A stretch of DNA of 64,000 bases from positions 1,780,103 to 1,844,102 of the forward strand of contig CM037791.1 of assembly GCA_021229015.1 (NCBI GenBank), written 5' to 3'. Each line of letters begins with the position of its first letter. The stretch's first letter is position 1. A program made the position numbers and the translations under genes. Below, in pieces: positions 1 to 12,842 of this stretch. A model generated the notes under the pieces. It saw only the letters and a program-made list of their open reading frames with translations. It was not told where the DNA came from and did no database searches. This DNA is from Solen grandis. Its lineage: Eukaryota; Mollusca; Bivalvia; Adapedonta; Solenidae.

Positions 1-640
1 AAACTTTTGGTAAACTAGTATGATATATTCTGGGGAATAAATCATAAATAGGCCTACATCTTATCATGGAGAGTTGTAAACGTCATAACATATTTTAATA
101 AGGAAACATATGATGATGTGTTTTTATATTGAGAAGGGAAAATAGGATTGGAGAATAATATGATGATAGCATATTGAATATTTAAGACTTCAAGGGAAAA
201 TGATACTGGAAATATAATATCTATATCATGAAATTCCCGAAGAGGGAAAATGACACTAGAAAAAAGAAACGTGATATATTGTGGATAACGCACACTGGGC
301 ATACCCGCATGTATGGACATTATATATTATATATAGAGATTATCATTATTATATATTTACTATAATATTTTTTGAAAATATCTCAATAGGGAAATTCTTG
401 ATATATTCTTGATATATATCTCATATATCTTAAAATAACCGGAGAAGGGAAAATGCCATGTGAAAATTCCTGGAAAAGAGAAGATCGTGAAATATTCTGG
501 ATCATATACCTTAGAAAAAAAAACAGAGAGAGAAAATGTCATTTGATAAATATCAAGATATATTTGTGGTCATTTCAATATACAATGTTTTATTTTTTAT
601 CACTCGTTGACATAGTAAAGTACTGATAAGGGAAATGCTC
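1..640. repeat. AT-rich degenerate repeat with recurring GGGAAAATG motif
   Basis: The word GGGAAAAT(G) or a close variant recurs irregularly (near 133, 191, 242, 387, 445, 529 and 628) in very AT-rich sequence with ATATAT runs. Short minus-strand open frames here (54-320, 360-542) resemble no family and are best explained by base composition. I read it as an old decayed tandem repeat, with low certainty. Confidence 0.35.
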
Positions 641-771
641 TCCGATGTCTGGGGCATCTTGTCTGCAACCATCAGCATGAAGACAGTGATAGTGATCAGG
701 GGGGTAGCAGGAACCTGTGGTCAAATGAGCGATTTGTTAGACATTTCGTACCAAAACAATTATCCGGGTTT

Positions 772-1029
772 TACCTCTTCGCACTATTTACTTTGTTATT
801 TCGTATCCGGTTTTTACCATTTCGTACCCGAGATTTACCATTTCTTGTTATTTAATCTGTTATTTCATACCCGGGTTTTTACCATTTCGTTCCCGGGTTT
901 TACATGTTTTGTTTTTTTTCATTTCGTAACAAAACTATTTCGTAACATAGAAATATTATATCATTGCTTACCCGAGTTAAACTATTTCATACCATTTATT
1001 TTGTCGTTTTGTACCCGTTTTTTTTCTTT
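772..1029. repeat. Degenerate short tandem repeat (TTTCGTACCCGGGTTTTACC-like)
   Basis: Variants of a roughly 20-25 bp unit built from TTTCGTACCC, GGGTTTTACCA and TTATTT follow one another up to the assembly gap. The open frame across it (635-1180) is driven by the repeat and includes the N run, so it is not a gene. Confidence 0.5.
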
Positions 1030-1129
1030 NNNNNNNNNNNNNNNNNNNNNNNNNNNNNNNNNNNNNNNNNNNNNNNNNNNNNNNNNNNNNNNNNNNNNNN
1101 NNNNNNNNNNNNNNNNNNNNNNNNNNNNN
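1030..1129. other. Assembly gap (100 N)
   Basis: A run of exactly 100 N, the conventional size for a gap of unknown length. It lies between one tandem array and another, so it probably marks collapsed or unresolved repeats. Confidence 0.99.
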
Positions 1130-1597
1130 GAGGTTAACATTTTAGCCGAGTTTGAAGAAAATGTGTCCAAGCATTCATGAGATATGGAGCGACACGAAAA
1201 TAACATTTGACCTTCAAGTATGACCTTGACCTTGAGCCAGCGTGACCACTTCATGCCTTCTGCACATCAGCTCAATGAGGTTAACATTTTAGCCGAGTTT
1301 GAAGAAAATGTGTCCAAGCATTCATGAGATATGGAGCGGACACGAAAATAACATTTGACCTTCAAGTATGACCTTGACCTTGAGCCAGCGTGACCACCTC
1401 ATGCCTTCTGCACATCAGCTCAATGAGGTTAACATTTTAGCCGAGTTTGAAGAAAATGTGTCCAAGCGTTCATGAGATATGGAGCGGACACGAAAGTGTT
1501 TCGGACACACTGACGGACTGACGGACTGACGGACGGACGGACGGACGGACGAAGGGCATTCCTATAACCCCCCTCCCGCTTCGCGGCGGGGGATTAA
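1130..1597 (+). mobile_element. Right part of Helentron-like tandem-core element (148 bp units)
   Basis: Three near-identical core units start at 1130, 1277 and 1425 (periods 147 and 148), each opening GAGGTTAACATTTTAGCC. They are followed by a GACG/GACT microsatellite (about 1505-1552), then a GC-rich hairpin near 1567-1592 (CCCGCTTCGCGGCGGG) and ATTAAAA. This is the right end seen in the other elements of the window. The left end is lost in the gap. Each unit carries TGACCTTGACC, two nuclear-receptor half-sites in tandem. No protein is encoded. Confidence 0.75.
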
Positions 1598-2630
1598 AAA
1601 GGTCAAAAGTGAGGTAACCTCAAGTATTGAGTTCTCGCTATATTGGTATTCTCGGGCTATTTACACTAGTGCAATATTTGACGTCAAGTGTGACGTAATT
1701 TTACAGAGAAATGATCGTCAATAAAGTTAACAACATTGATTGATCCTTGTTTCTAAACCTTCTTTTTATTGAAAATGTTTGGGAAACAGGTAAAAATATT
1801 CATTTAATAAAGAAGTACCAATTTTCTACCATTTTCACTAATGCTTCTTTTTATGATTTTTTAAACCACTTGTTAAATCTACCAATAATATTAAGCAAGC
1901 ATACAATCACTGATTTATGAAAACCAACATCTGTTCTTAACATAGTGTAGGTTTGATTATGAATACATTTCTCAACAATACTATGTACAGACGTCATTTA
2001 GAGCCATAGCTGTTATTAATATGATAGTAAACTTTATACTTGATAATTGTAATACAGCACACCCATTTAACCTTTGTATAAGGTTTTTACACCTTAAATT
2101 GGCCATATACCTCCAAAATTGTAAGGACTCTCTGGTTGAAAGGATACAAAGTTAAGGAAATTGCTGTTGTACCCCCAGTTACAAAAATCAGAGGGCACCC
2201 TATAATAACATGGAACACTTTCAGTGTGCGAGTGTCTCTTGTTCTCATTTGAATCATCTTATATTTTACAAACCAATTTGTTCTGTGATTAAGAACACAG
2301 AACTTCAGTACAACTGTTATTTATAGATTTTGTCTCTATATGTGCACCATACTCATGGCAGACTCATTTTAAGTTCATTGTCGAGAACTCCAGACACCAT
2401 TTTGGAAATAATTTTTTTGACTGTTGTTAGATTTTGACAGTTATTTTTTAAATTTGTTTTTGATTACCACTGAAAATTAATTGCATTTGAAGGTAAGATA
2501 TTGAAGCATTTAATGATATATTTAATATAAAAGGGAGAGATCATTTTATTCATAGTTCTTGCTAGAACTTCTTATGCTGTCGAAACTGGATACTCCAGAT
2601 AAGACAGCTACACAAAAAAAAAACAAAAAA
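1598..2630. other. Unique AT-rich sequence, no gene seen
   Basis: No sustained open frame, tRNA-like structure or clear repeat boundary is visible. A poly-A/C tract near 2612-2632 leads into the next element. Confidence 0.5.
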
Positions 2631-3235
2631 AACAAGTAACTGGTGTTGCACAACACATAGTCCCCTACCGGTGAGATGTATAATTTTTCGTTACCATAGC
2701 AACTAGAATTTTGGTAAGAGAAAAAAAAAAAAAAAAAAAGTGACATGCAGAATCTCCATACTGCCATCTATTCATATATCAAATTTTATAATATTATTAC
2801 ATATATAATAAACATTTTTTAAGTTATCGTGGGATCCATATTTCCAGACAGACAGACAGACAGACAGATGGACAGACAGGCGAAGGGCAAACTTAACAAG
2901 CTAAAAATGATGTGCATAATCTCCATACTGCCATCTATTCATATTTCAAGTTTCATAAAATATTTTCAGTACTTTTTGAGTTATCACAATATATTGTTTT
3001 ATTTGTCATATTTTAAGTCTATTTGTTGTCATAGCAACCAGATTTTTCAACCTAGGAAGAAAAAAAAAAGATATACGTAATCTCCATACAGCCATCTATC
3101 CATATTTCAAGTTTCATAGAAATATCTTCAGTATTTTTTTAGTTATCATGGGATCCAGTTTTTGCGGATTGATGGACAGACGGACGGATGGCAATCCTAT
3201 AGTCCCCTCCAGTTACACTGGTAGGGGACTAAAAA
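2631..3235 (+). mobile_element. Helentron-like element, TAGTCCCC family, both ends present
   Basis: The left end begins AACAAG at 2631. It continues with a GTGTTgcACAACAC hairpin and the word TAGTCCCCTACCGGTG (about 2659-2674). The right end, after a short GACG microsatellite (about 3173-3190), is a hairpin whose last arm CACTGGTAGGGGACTA is the reverse complement of that word at 15 of 16 positions, followed by AAAAA. The body has three related units with AATCTCCATACTGCCATCTAT and an internal GACA microsatellite (about 2846-2880). Two units carry GTTACCATAGCAAC (2690) and GTTGTCATAGCAAC (3025), X-box-like variants of the motif perfect in the 33289 element. Non-coding. Confidence 0.8.
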
Positions 3236-4269
3236 TATATGTGATGTAATTAAAGTATTATTATCTCAAATAAAATCATTACTATAGCTAGTCTGTACCA
3301 AAGATTAAATCCATCTCCATATTGTGCGAAATGTTGAGAAAGTGTACATAAAAAGAAAAAAGGAGGAAAATCCGAGAAGATGACAGCAACTGGGTTTATA
3401 ACCAACGATTACACAGACTTCCATGTCCACATTTCCCTTCCAACAGCAATAAAATCTAATATATCAAGCCATTGACTGACAAAACAGTGATAAATCTGTG
3501 TTCATGGCTGACTTAGATGTCTTATTTTGGGGATCAATTCTGCAATTTTCCACAGCCTCTTGTTGATAGGTCGGCAATAAAACCCCCTATCACGGACATA
3601 CCCCCACTGCCAGTGACAGCCTGGTATTGACATAATGCTCTATTTCACAGTCATCATGCTTCCAGGCTCTGCAGCTCTTCACAAGGAAGGTATATATAGT
3701 ATTCCTTGAAACAGGAAGTTGACAGGAAAGGAATAGATTGGTGAGAAGTTCCTGCCTAGATTAACAGGCTCTGGTTTTAGGGACAAGTTGATGAACAAGA
3801 AAGATGTTTCCTCGAGCACAACAACATGTCTGATTTTAAAAATAACTCTTGATTTAAGTGGATGATCAGCAAAATTTCTGGTTCAAACCGCAAAGAAGAT
3901 TTCAGGTAAAAAAAGTTAGTAACTGCATGAAAGACAGGAATAGATTAAACAGTAGTGCCAGTACTCACAAAACTACCACTGGAACCTCTATCAAGATGAC
4001 CAAACCAAAAAATGGTAATTTCATGAAAAAAAATAATCACAAAACTATAATTATAATTACCGAATGGTAAAAAAGTCATTTAATGGAGAAGAAACAGCAA
4101 ACGAAGTATTGGATTGGATTGTTGGAGCTTAATGTCCTGTTAAACAACTTGTTTTAGTCAGGAAGGAAATTGGATACATATAGACAGAGACAGAACTCTA
4201 CAGAGGCTTTCGATATGAAAGTAGGTCAAATGGCGGTGTCAATATGTATCCTTTTTTCTTCCTGAGCAG
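3236..4269. other. Unique sequence, no gene seen
   Basis: I see no coding exon. Around 4090-4145 the sequence GGATTGGATTGTTGGAGCTT..GTCCTGTTAAAC resembles the 3' tail of the local SINE family but is too decayed to claim. A 70-codon frame at 3858-4070 is low complexity (K/N/T) and unsupported. Confidence 0.45.
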
Positions 4270-5155
4270 AACACTTGCTAAAATCACTGAACTGGATAAT
4301 CCCTGCTTTATGCACTTCTACCCATTATAGTAATGACATTGATCATGATGCATTCCACAACTTAGAAGTTGCGTTTTCAAGTAAATATGCTAAAGAAACC
4401 AAGTTTCAAAAGGCAAAACTATTGCAAAAAGATTGTTGAACCAGAAAATCCCTGCTTCATGTACATCTACCCATTATAGTATTGACATTGACCTAGTTGC
4501 ATAATGATCCATTCAGAAAAGGAGGAGTTGTGTTCACAAGGCTGCAAAATCAATAAACTACAGAGAATAAGTTTCAAGGGACATAAATCTTTCAAAAATC
4601 AATGAACCAGAAAATTCCTGTTACACATTACAGTAATGACATTGGCCAAGTTTCATAAAGATCCATTCTGGAACTAAGGAGGAGTTTTGTTCACAAGGCT
4701 AGGAGTTGCGTTCATAAGGCTAGGAGTTGCTTTCACAAAGCTGCAATATCAATAAGCTACAGAACTAAGTTTAAAGAGACATAACTCTAACGAAAATCAA
4801 TGAACCAGAAAATTCCTGCTTCATGCACATCTACCCATTATAGTAATGACATTGACCAAATTTTGAAAAGATACAGCAGAAGCATAGAAGGAGTTGCGTT
4901 CACAAGGCTGCAATATCAATCAGCTACAGAACTAAGTCTTGCAAAAATCAATGAACTGGAAAATTCCCACTTCATGCACATTTACCCATCATAGTAATGA
5001 CATTGACCAAGTTTCATAAAGATCCATTCAAAAACTAAGGAAAAGTTGCGTCACAAGAAATGTGGACGGACAGACGTATGGATCGATGTATGGACTGATG
5101 GACAGACGGAGAAGATGACGCCAATATATGACTACCTATATGGTGTATAAAAACT
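4270..5155 (+). mobile_element. Degenerate tandem-core element with GAC microsatellite tail
   Basis: Five diverged core units begin near 4288, 4438, 4604, 4802 and 4953. Each has GAACCAGAAAATTCCTGC and ends in CATAGTAATGACATTGACC-like sequence. A block GGCTAGGAGTTGCGTTCATAA is locally duplicated at about 4700-4735. The array ends with a GGACGGACAGACG-type microsatellite (about 5063-5115) and TATGGTGTATAAAAA, like the right ends of other elements here. I could not find a matching left word, so the family assignment is by analogy. Confidence 0.6.
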
Positions 5156-5590
5156 GATTTAGATTTTATTTTTCAATTTTATGCGATACTTCCAATCATT
5201 GAATCTGACCATAGTTGATTATACATATCTAATGACAATAGTCAATTGTCAGTAGATAATAATCCTATCTTGTTGATAAAATCTTGAGAATATATTCAAC
5301 TCCATGATAAATCATAAAATTATGGTCTACAATAATAATTATTGAAATCAACAAGAAATCATTTTCATTGCTGATGCGACATTTCCTAAGCATTTTAATA
5401 TAACAAAAGATATTAAACCAACATGAAATATGAACAAATTCTATCCACTCCTATGAGTAGCATATACTCAAAACATCAGAGAAGAGGAAACACCGTCTCA
5501 ATGTTTTATTTTTTCTTATTTGACCGCAAGGATTTTAGCCATCAAGACGTGTCTGTAAAACGCAGTGGTAGCAGTATGTCCCATGTTCAA
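5156..5590. other. AT-rich unique sequence, no gene seen
   Basis: No supported feature. A 62-codon frame at 5423-5611 has no recognisable domain. Confidence 0.4.
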
Positions 5591-5594
5591 TATT

Positions 5595-5700
5595 ACGGTA
5601 CAGTCACTTAGTGACGGTTGCAGATGTGTGTTTTCTCAAGGTAACTCAGTTTCCTCCCACAACCAGAGCTATCATTGAAGGTGATGAATACCCCAGCTAT
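5595..5700 (+). repeat. SINE tail fragment (GTTTCCTCCCACA core)
   Basis: The stretch GTTTTCTCAAGGTAACTCAG followed by GTTTCCTCCCACAACCAGAG matches the tail of the tRNA-headed SINE at 20394-20640 (GGGTTTTCTCTAGG...GTTTCCTCCCACAA). The tRNA-like head is not present. A decayed, 5'-truncated copy. Confidence 0.5.
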
Positions 5701-7798
5701 ACTGCCTTAATGGACATAACAATATGAAAAATATGATGGGACATAATGGGCTGCAACACTGAAGGACTAGGCAATGCCCATTATTGCCCATTAGTATACA
5801 CAGTGCATTTTCTCTTTCTTCAAGTAATATCATGATGACAAATTAAGTCTGAATATGAAGGAGTGTTCTCAAATACTGTCTCAAGCATGACCGAGTACAA
5901 AATTTGACTAAGCTAAGAATGTGTTTAATAGACATTGTGTACACTGCTCACTTATCTAAGTTATAGATGATAAGAGCAAACTTAGTCTGAGTTTGAATTT
6001 AAGTACAGAAAGATTTTCAATATCTTTGAGAACTTGGGGTTGTGTTTAATACTGTTCACTTCCTCATAAACATATTGAGATTGATAAATCAGTCTCATGC
6101 ACAGTCACCTCCCCTTATTATAAGTAAGTGAAAGCCTCTACACGGTGGCAACCCTTTTAAGTAAGGGAATACCTCTGTAGTGGCCTCCCCTTTTAAGTAA
6201 GAGTACCTTTGCCAACACAAAGTAAATGTGTCACGACTAAAGGCAAATGTCATTTTTTTAAAATAAATTTCCTATTCCTTTTTCTAATATTTTGTCAAAA
6301 TTTTGTTTATTAATAATACATTATTTGCCTAGAGGCTCATGATTACTGTACTGTTAGGCAGGTAACTCCAGCTTCACCTGTTCTAACAAATGATTTTTTT
6401 TTCTTTCAACAGGGGCAAGAGATCACAAAATACATAGATTAAAAGACACATTGTGAAATATTTGGGGTTCATTTAGTCAATTTAAGGGTCATAATGGACC
6501 ATTTTGTGTGTCTTGAAAAGCCCTGATATTACTGCTGTTAAGCCTGCTCTAGATTCTCAGTAGACTTACAATTCAGTGTAAATGGCCTCTCCAAGTGATA
6601 ATGGATCGTCCATTTCCATTTAGAGTAATACCCTTAACCAAGAATATAAATGAGATTCATGCCGACTGGCATTAGTTCATGACTTAGCAATCTCTCAAGG
6701 GGCACACCAGAGGCTGCATATAACACATATAGAACATGTAACTAGAGTACTCAGTCCTCATTTCACTGCACTGTGTAACATACTGATAGAATTTCAATAT
6801 AAACAAGCATGGAAATTGTTTGCTTTATAAATGAAGATCAATTACTAGGAATGATCCTGCCTGGAAAAACCATCACATTTGGCAAAAATAAGTGAGAACC
6901 TGTCCATGTCTAGTGAGAGACTTAATTAAATCCTTTGTATGACTGGTTTACATTTGTAGAGGGGATTTTTCTTTTATTTAGCAGTTTTCACGGATATTTT
7001 AACCAAAAAGTAGAGCAAGTCTCTCAAATCTTACACTTGGTTAGGTTATCCCTTCACTTCCTTACTCAACACTCCACACCATCATAATGGGAGTACCAAT
7101 GTAACATGTCTCAAACTATGTACGTCTTTTTTTTCTTTTTTTTAACTTTGTAAGAACATCTAACTGTTTGTGTCATATTGCTTGAATTTCAAATTACTGG
7201 CTCAAATTCTACCAACAATATTCTTAGTGCAAAGTAATTCTTCATTTCTGAAAGTAGGTGGAAATGCCTTTTATCATTCTTGTGGTACAAAATATAAAGT
7301 ACAAGAGTTGACATAAACTGATACCTTAATACAACTAAGAAATTAAATATTCTGGTAATTTTATTAGAAAATTTAGACTAATGAAATTTCTCCCTAGGTA
7401 AATTTATTACTTCACGCTAAGTTGGAGGAAATCAAGCCAGTTAATTTTAATCCGACTAAGCCAAGTCACAGACTTGAAATCTTGAACTGCTGCTGTTGCA
7501 ATCACTCACGCCAGAGTAATACATGTAACTTATTTGCCATCTAAATATCACCATCCGTATACAGATGCTAGTACATAATATTGAGAGAGAGAAAATACCC
7601 GCTAAAAACTCAAAGCATAATAATTATTTTTGAAGTCTTATATTTTCTCTCTATGACTGCCCAAGCATTAAACTGTCACACTCTTGTACTTCAAATGCTG
7701 CTGAATAGTTTTCATTTTTCTACTCATTTTCATCTGCAAGTGTAGGTCAAGTACATCTTAAGAGAGAATTTGAAAAGGGCTAATTTATACACAAAAAC
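5701..7798. other. Unique sequence, no gene seen
   Basis: About 2.1 kb without a supported gene. At 6100-6210 a block with CCTCCCCTTATTATAAGTAAG is followed by two diverged echoes (CCCTTTTAAGTAAGGGAATA and CCCCTTTTAAGTAAGAGTAC), a small local repeat. Nothing else stands out. Confidence 0.45.
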
Positions 7799-8060
7799 CA
7801 ATCCTAGTGGCTAAGTGCTTAGAATGTCCATCCAATGATTGGCAGGTCATGGGTTTGATACCCAACTATAACTCAAAGTCATTAACAATGATACTGGTAA
7901 AATTCTGACCCTTTGTAAACTCAGTATATGAGTATAAATCCTTGACAATATCATTAATGTGACTGGGTGAGGTATTAAGTCACTTGTCTTTGGTGAAATA
8001 TCACAGTGGGGCAGCACTATATCAGTCTCATGTAGATTATGTCCCCAAATGACTTTATAC
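7799..8060 (+). mobile_element. tRNA-derived SINE, family C, plus-strand diverged copy
   Basis: A box A-like TAGTGGCTAAGTGCTTAGA (7805) and a box B-like GGGTTTGATACCC (7851) give a tRNA-type pol III head. The distal part (GCAGCACTATATCAGTCTCA near 8012) is the reverse complement of the TGAGACAGATATAGTGCTGC block found in the minus-strand family C copies at 18273, 54727 and 60648. This joins head and tail into one family. Diverged, so probably old. Confidence 0.6.
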
Positions 8061-8278
8061 TGTCAATACCATTCAGAGGGATGTTTGACCTTAGTCAAAA
8101 AATTTATCTTTGGATTTGAAGCTCACTTTCAATTTGGTCAAATCCAAACTATGGTAAGCTTAAAATCTCATTGTTAAAAAAACACAGCAAATTTGTGTTC
8201 TGTATGTAACTTAAGAATACAAATACAACAATAGCTGCCTAGTTAGATGAGGAGTGTGGGATACTGAATTCCAAGGAC

Positions 8279-8512
8279 TTGACTATTTCGACAGTATTTC
8301 AGTCATATAGCAACGTCCAGCTAATTACAGATGGAAGAAGACCCCGAATGCACGGAGGCATCCGGATAGAACCACCAACCTACCACAAGCCAGCTGGAAG
8401 GCTTCCTCACATGAAAATCCGAATGACCCTGCCGGGATTGGAACCCACGCGCTGAGGGGCTGAAGGAGTGTTAAAGTCAGCGACTTTACCCTCTGGGCCA
8501 CAAAAGCCCCAT
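8279..8512 (-). mobile_element. tRNA-derived SINE, family D, near full length
   Basis: Read on the minus strand, it starts with a tRNA-like head (GTGGCCCAGAGGGTAAAGTC, then box B GGGTTCCAATCCC). It continues into a central block conserved in all family D copies (complement of CCAGCTAATTACAGATGGA and GAAGACCCCGAATGCA) and ends at CTGAAATACTGTCG. This is the only copy in the window with both head and core. The frame at 8325-8579 is an artefact of it. Confidence 0.75.
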
Positions 8513-8739
8513 TCCAAGGACAAACAAATTTCACTTTATATTTCAGTTCTGTGTAGGAAAGAAATAAAACAGGGCTCACCCTGGCTGTAAAAATGTTTGT
8601 TCCAAAACATTCCCCACATGAGAAAAATTAGAGCCAAATTTTAGAAGTTGGAGCCAAATTTAATGCAAGTGGCTCCAATATATTTTTGGACAACTTTATT
8701 TCCTTTATATACTTGTAAGATATATGTATTTGTTATATT

Positions 8740-8990
8740 TGAACACATTCAGTCGTTGCACAATATTAATAAATAAAAATAAATAAAAAATAAATTTTTC
8801 ATTCAAATGTCAAACAAAATTGTTATAAAAATAAAAATATAATAATTAAAAAAATATAAGCAAACATCAATAAAAGACATAAAAAAAAAAAAAAACAAAA
8901 TCTTAAATAATAACCTGATTAAAAATATTTTATGAATTATATCAAATGTAATAAAAAAAAAAACAAATAAAAAAAATAATTACATATTGG
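8740..8990. repeat. Low-complexity A-rich tract
   Basis: Repeated AAATAAAAATAAAT and poly-A blocks without higher-order order. No coding signal. Confidence 0.7.
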
Positions 8991-10544
8991 GTACGTTTTG
9001 GTTTGGATATGTTTTGACTCGCTCCCTTAGCGATTAGTATCGAGTCTTTTATAAATAATTATCGGTACATCTATGTATTTTCCTGTTGGAATCTAGCTAG
9101 GTAAACCAATTAATCAATTTTAAATGTTTTAAAAGAAATGGTAGTAATGAAACATTGCTGATGGTTTTAGCAAATGGCCGCCATTATGATGATTGCGCAA
9201 TTTCGTAACAGTTCCAAATGCAGGTATAAACAAAAGTCGGTCGAGAATGTGACAAATGTAAACAAGTTACAAGCTGCCAATACCATCCGAGTATTCCACA
9301 TCTTTGCATAATTAGGAAGCCTTAGAATGCGTGTTGATTGGATAATCCCACAGCAGGTGCTGGTTACTTTTATTAGTATACAGTGAAGAGCGACCTGTAT
9401 TTTTGTGCATTACGGAACTTAAACAACAGCGGTTCTATAACTGATTTTTTCTTCGTATGCGCCAAACAAATTCGCCAATTAGAAAAATCTTGTGCCAGTT
9501 TTATAATTTTGTAATTAATAATGTATACCAATGTCAAAAGAGCTTTTTTTGGCCCACCTTCCACCATTCTCATATAACAATTTGTTAAATCTAAAACTAA
9601 AAACTGTGGTTGGAATTTGCTATTTGTTTCTGACGTAAGTTTAAAGACATATAGCATATGTAGAAATGTAAACTGTAAAATATCAGAGGGTGGAAAAATG
9701 CATATGTAGAGTGGTTTTATGAAGGAATAGTTCAACCCATGAAGCAAAAGAACACATATACACAAAATGCACTTCCTTTACCTTGAGCCTGCATTCTATG
9801 CAGTTCTTAGCAAGTTCCTAGCAACATGTTTTCGGGCATGAAAAAGATTTCCTGATATATAACCTGAACATAAAGAAAGCAAGATGAGACATGTCCTTTA
9901 CATTCTTACAATGTGTCACTACTTCTCAACCCACTGTCTTTTAAAGGCTCTTGAAAGATCTTGATTTTCAATTTACTGCCTTGTGCAACAATTACACTGA
10001 TAGACGTTTGCACACAAATATCAAAACAAAGGTATTATCACATCAAATTTTGCAAAGATCTGCACATTTGTTGCAAGATGTGCCTGAAAAGTGAATACAT
10101 TTTAAAGTGATTTGTACGTATAGACTGCTGTTTTTTAAGTATAAAAATGTGTCTGCTGAAATCTGTAAACAAGGGATTTGCTTTGAACTGCGGACAAAAG
10201 ACTTCAAATGCAAGAACATGCATTTTTTAATGTCTTAACAGAACAAAACTGTGCCTGTCCAACTTTGTTATATGAAACAAGCTTAACATTTCAAAAGTTA
10301 AGTAAAAAGCTAATGACGTTTAAAAGACTTGATTGTATACAATTAAAGATTTTGGAATATAATAATGGATTACAAATGTAATGTCAGATCTAGCATGATG
10401 GTAGACTTAATGCTTTTAAGTATTTAAAGAGAACTGTTTTTTATCTTAAAAGGATAATTTCAAACCTTTCGGAAACTTTAATTGAGTGAGACCTTAGTTA
10501 AGTGCAGGAGACACACCATTACAATGTGCAAGGCAAGTATAGAT
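8991..10544. other. Unique sequence, no supported gene
   Basis: Base composition is slightly more balanced between 9000 and 9350. The longest non-repeat frame of the window lies here on the minus strand (9373-9765, 130 codons), but its translation shows no domain, signal peptide or transmembrane pattern I recognise, and no splice context supports it. I do not call a gene. Confidence 0.4.
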
Positions 10545-11460
10545 CCATTAAACACACTCAATTATAATATACTCCATTATAACACACTCCATTACATCCC
10601 ACTCCATTATAACACACTCAATTATAAAACTCATTACATCCTCATTAAATCCCACTCCATTATAACACTCAATTATAATATACTCCATTATAACACACTC
10701 CATTACATCCCACTCCATTATAACACACTCAATTATAATATACTCCATTACATCCCACTCCATTATAACACACTCAATTATAATATACTTCATTACATCC
10801 CACTCCATTATAACACTCAATTATAATATACTCCATTATAACACACTCCATTACATTCCATTCCATTATAACACACTCAATTATAATATACTCCATTACA
10901 TCCAACTCCATTATAACACACTCAATTATAATATACTCCATTACATCCCACTCCATTATAACACACTCAATTATAATATACTCCATTACATCCCACTCCA
11001 TTATAACACACTCAATTATAATATACTCCATTACATCCAACTCCATTATAACACACTCAATTATAACACACTCCATTACATCCCACTCCATTATAACACA
11101 CTCAATTATAATATACTCCATTACATCCCACTCCATTATAACACACTCAATTATAATATACTCCATTACATCCCACTCCATCATAACACACTCAATTATA
11201 ATATACTCCATTACATCCCACTCCATTATAACACACTCAATTATAATATACTCCATTACATCCAACTCCATTATAACACACTCAATTATAATATACTCCA
11301 TTACATCCCACTCCATTATAACACACTCAATTATAACACACTCCATTACATCCCACTCCATTATAACACACTCAATTATAACACACTCGATTACATCCCA
11401 CTCTATTATAACATATACTCCATTTTAACACGCTATTACAACACTCTCTATTATAATACA
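10545..11460. repeat. Minisatellite of 15 bp modules, mostly 45 bp trimers
   Basis: About 60 modules of 15 bp occur in three main types: CACTCAATTATAATA, TACTCCATTACATCC and CACTCCATTATAACA. They are usually ordered as a 45 bp trimer, with insertions or omissions of single modules. Module length is a multiple of three, so both strands stay open: plus 10482-10826, and minus 10548-10820 and 10774-11361, giving a 15-residue peptide repeat (MEWDVMEYIIIECVI type). The ends (10545-10680 and 11380-11460) are more degenerate, as expected for an array that turns over in its centre. I regard the frames as by-products, not genes. Confidence 0.95.
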
Positions 11461-12717
11461 ATGGCCAATATAACACAGTCAAACATTGGATGCCAAATCT
11501 TTAGTGTGATTTGTTTGATTTATTGTTTATGTTAGATGCCATCTTGAAACCACTTTTTTCACAATTATTGTTGCATAGACAACAAATGTATATAAAACTT
11601 CTACACTGAAACATTTTGCTTATGCAATGCATCTGACAGATCAGCCACACAAGTTCTTGAAAATGACAAGAGTGTTCTCTGGAAGACATGTCACCTGCTG
11701 AAGTGTGACGGGAAACGTGTGACTGACAAACAGACAGGCAGACAGACAGATGACAGAAAAGTGACCCCTATGTGACCTCTGCTTACAGCAGCTGACACAA
11801 TCAAAGCGCACAATGCGCTGAGAGACGGCGACGGGATCAACATTCTAAACTCAGTGTTTCTGAAGTTATTGAAGCAGTCACATGACGACAAAAACTCCAT
11901 CCGCTGTTGCTACAGAAGTTCTGTTTGTAACATAATAATCCGGAGTAAAGGTCATGAACCTTTCATTCATAAAGAGCTGCATACCTAAGTAGGTCATTCT
12001 CTTTCTCTAGTGCTAGCGAATTCTATCTGTTGTTTTGTATGTGTAGAAATTGACCAGGTATTTGATTATTTAAGATACTAGAATGTTTGCCTATCTATTT
12101 CAAAGTTAAGAAATGCTCTGGGAGGAACCCAACTCGCCATCATGCAAAATATTGTGCGGACTACTTTAGGTCAATTACAGACATACGGAGCACTACTTTT
12201 TCTTTTTACAGGAGTCGATCTTCATGTACGTAAGATGGGTTGCTGTTCTGGTTAAGAAATGTCACGGATATTTTTTTCACGCTTAAAATTGATGCTTTCA
12301 GTGCAAAATAATGGCAAAAGTAAACATGTTAACAAACAATAACACACTAAAAGCGGTTACGGTAATGATTTAAACGTCTATGTAACATATTCCATTCGTA
12401 TTCGTTAGTGCAGAATCGCATTGCATGGATCCGCACTAAGCGCGGAGAGGTACAGTTAAAAATGTTGTGGAAAATATGCAAATTAGCAAGGCCTGATTTC
12501 GTTCTTAGCATAAGACGGCTAATCGCCGTCTAAAAACTGTCCTCAAGAAGGATTTTTAAGCTCTCAATCCAACTATGGTCATTAAATTCAATAGGAATTT
12601 GAGTAAATTTGAGTGTGAGCCCAAGATAGCCATGTACGAGTATTTTATGAGAACTACAGAACTGGTGAACGTGAATCTCAATAGCAATTAAAATAAGAGC
12701 AAGTCTGAGACAGGTTT
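11461..12717. other. Mostly unique sequence with a GACA-rich block
   Basis: At 11720-11760 there is a short GACAGACAGGCAGACAGACA tract. At 11790-11835, AATCAAAGCGCACAATGCGC..GAGAGAC matches the terminal sequence of the foldback at 14477-14675. At about 12517-12536 an AGACGGCTAATCGCCGTCT hairpin is visible. No coding exon is supported. Confidence 0.4.
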
Positions 12718-12842
12718 GACCTATTACTTCATATAGACCTGATTTGATACACTAGCAAACACAATAGACCCAGATCAGACTGGAACTGTGTTTCAAGGAG
12801 CTGTCTGATCTCAATCTGCTCTATACTGAGATTTAAAGATAC
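12718..12842 (-). mobile_element. Relic of TTAA MITE family B
   Basis: TTACTTCATATAGACCTG, CAGACCCAGATCAGAC and GGAGCTGTCTGATCTCAATC appear in the order expected for a minus-strand family B copy (compare 56017-56252). The terminal TTAACCC is eroded. Confidence 0.45.

Noticed and set aside
9373..9765. 130-codon minus-strand frame outside repeats
   Set aside because: No recognisable domain or splice context. AT-rich sequence of 64 kb is expected to give a frame of this length by chance.
10774..11361. 195-codon minus-strand open frame, the longest in the window
   Set aside because: It lies wholly in the 15/45 bp minisatellite. The frame is kept because the module is a multiple of three, and the other strand is open too.
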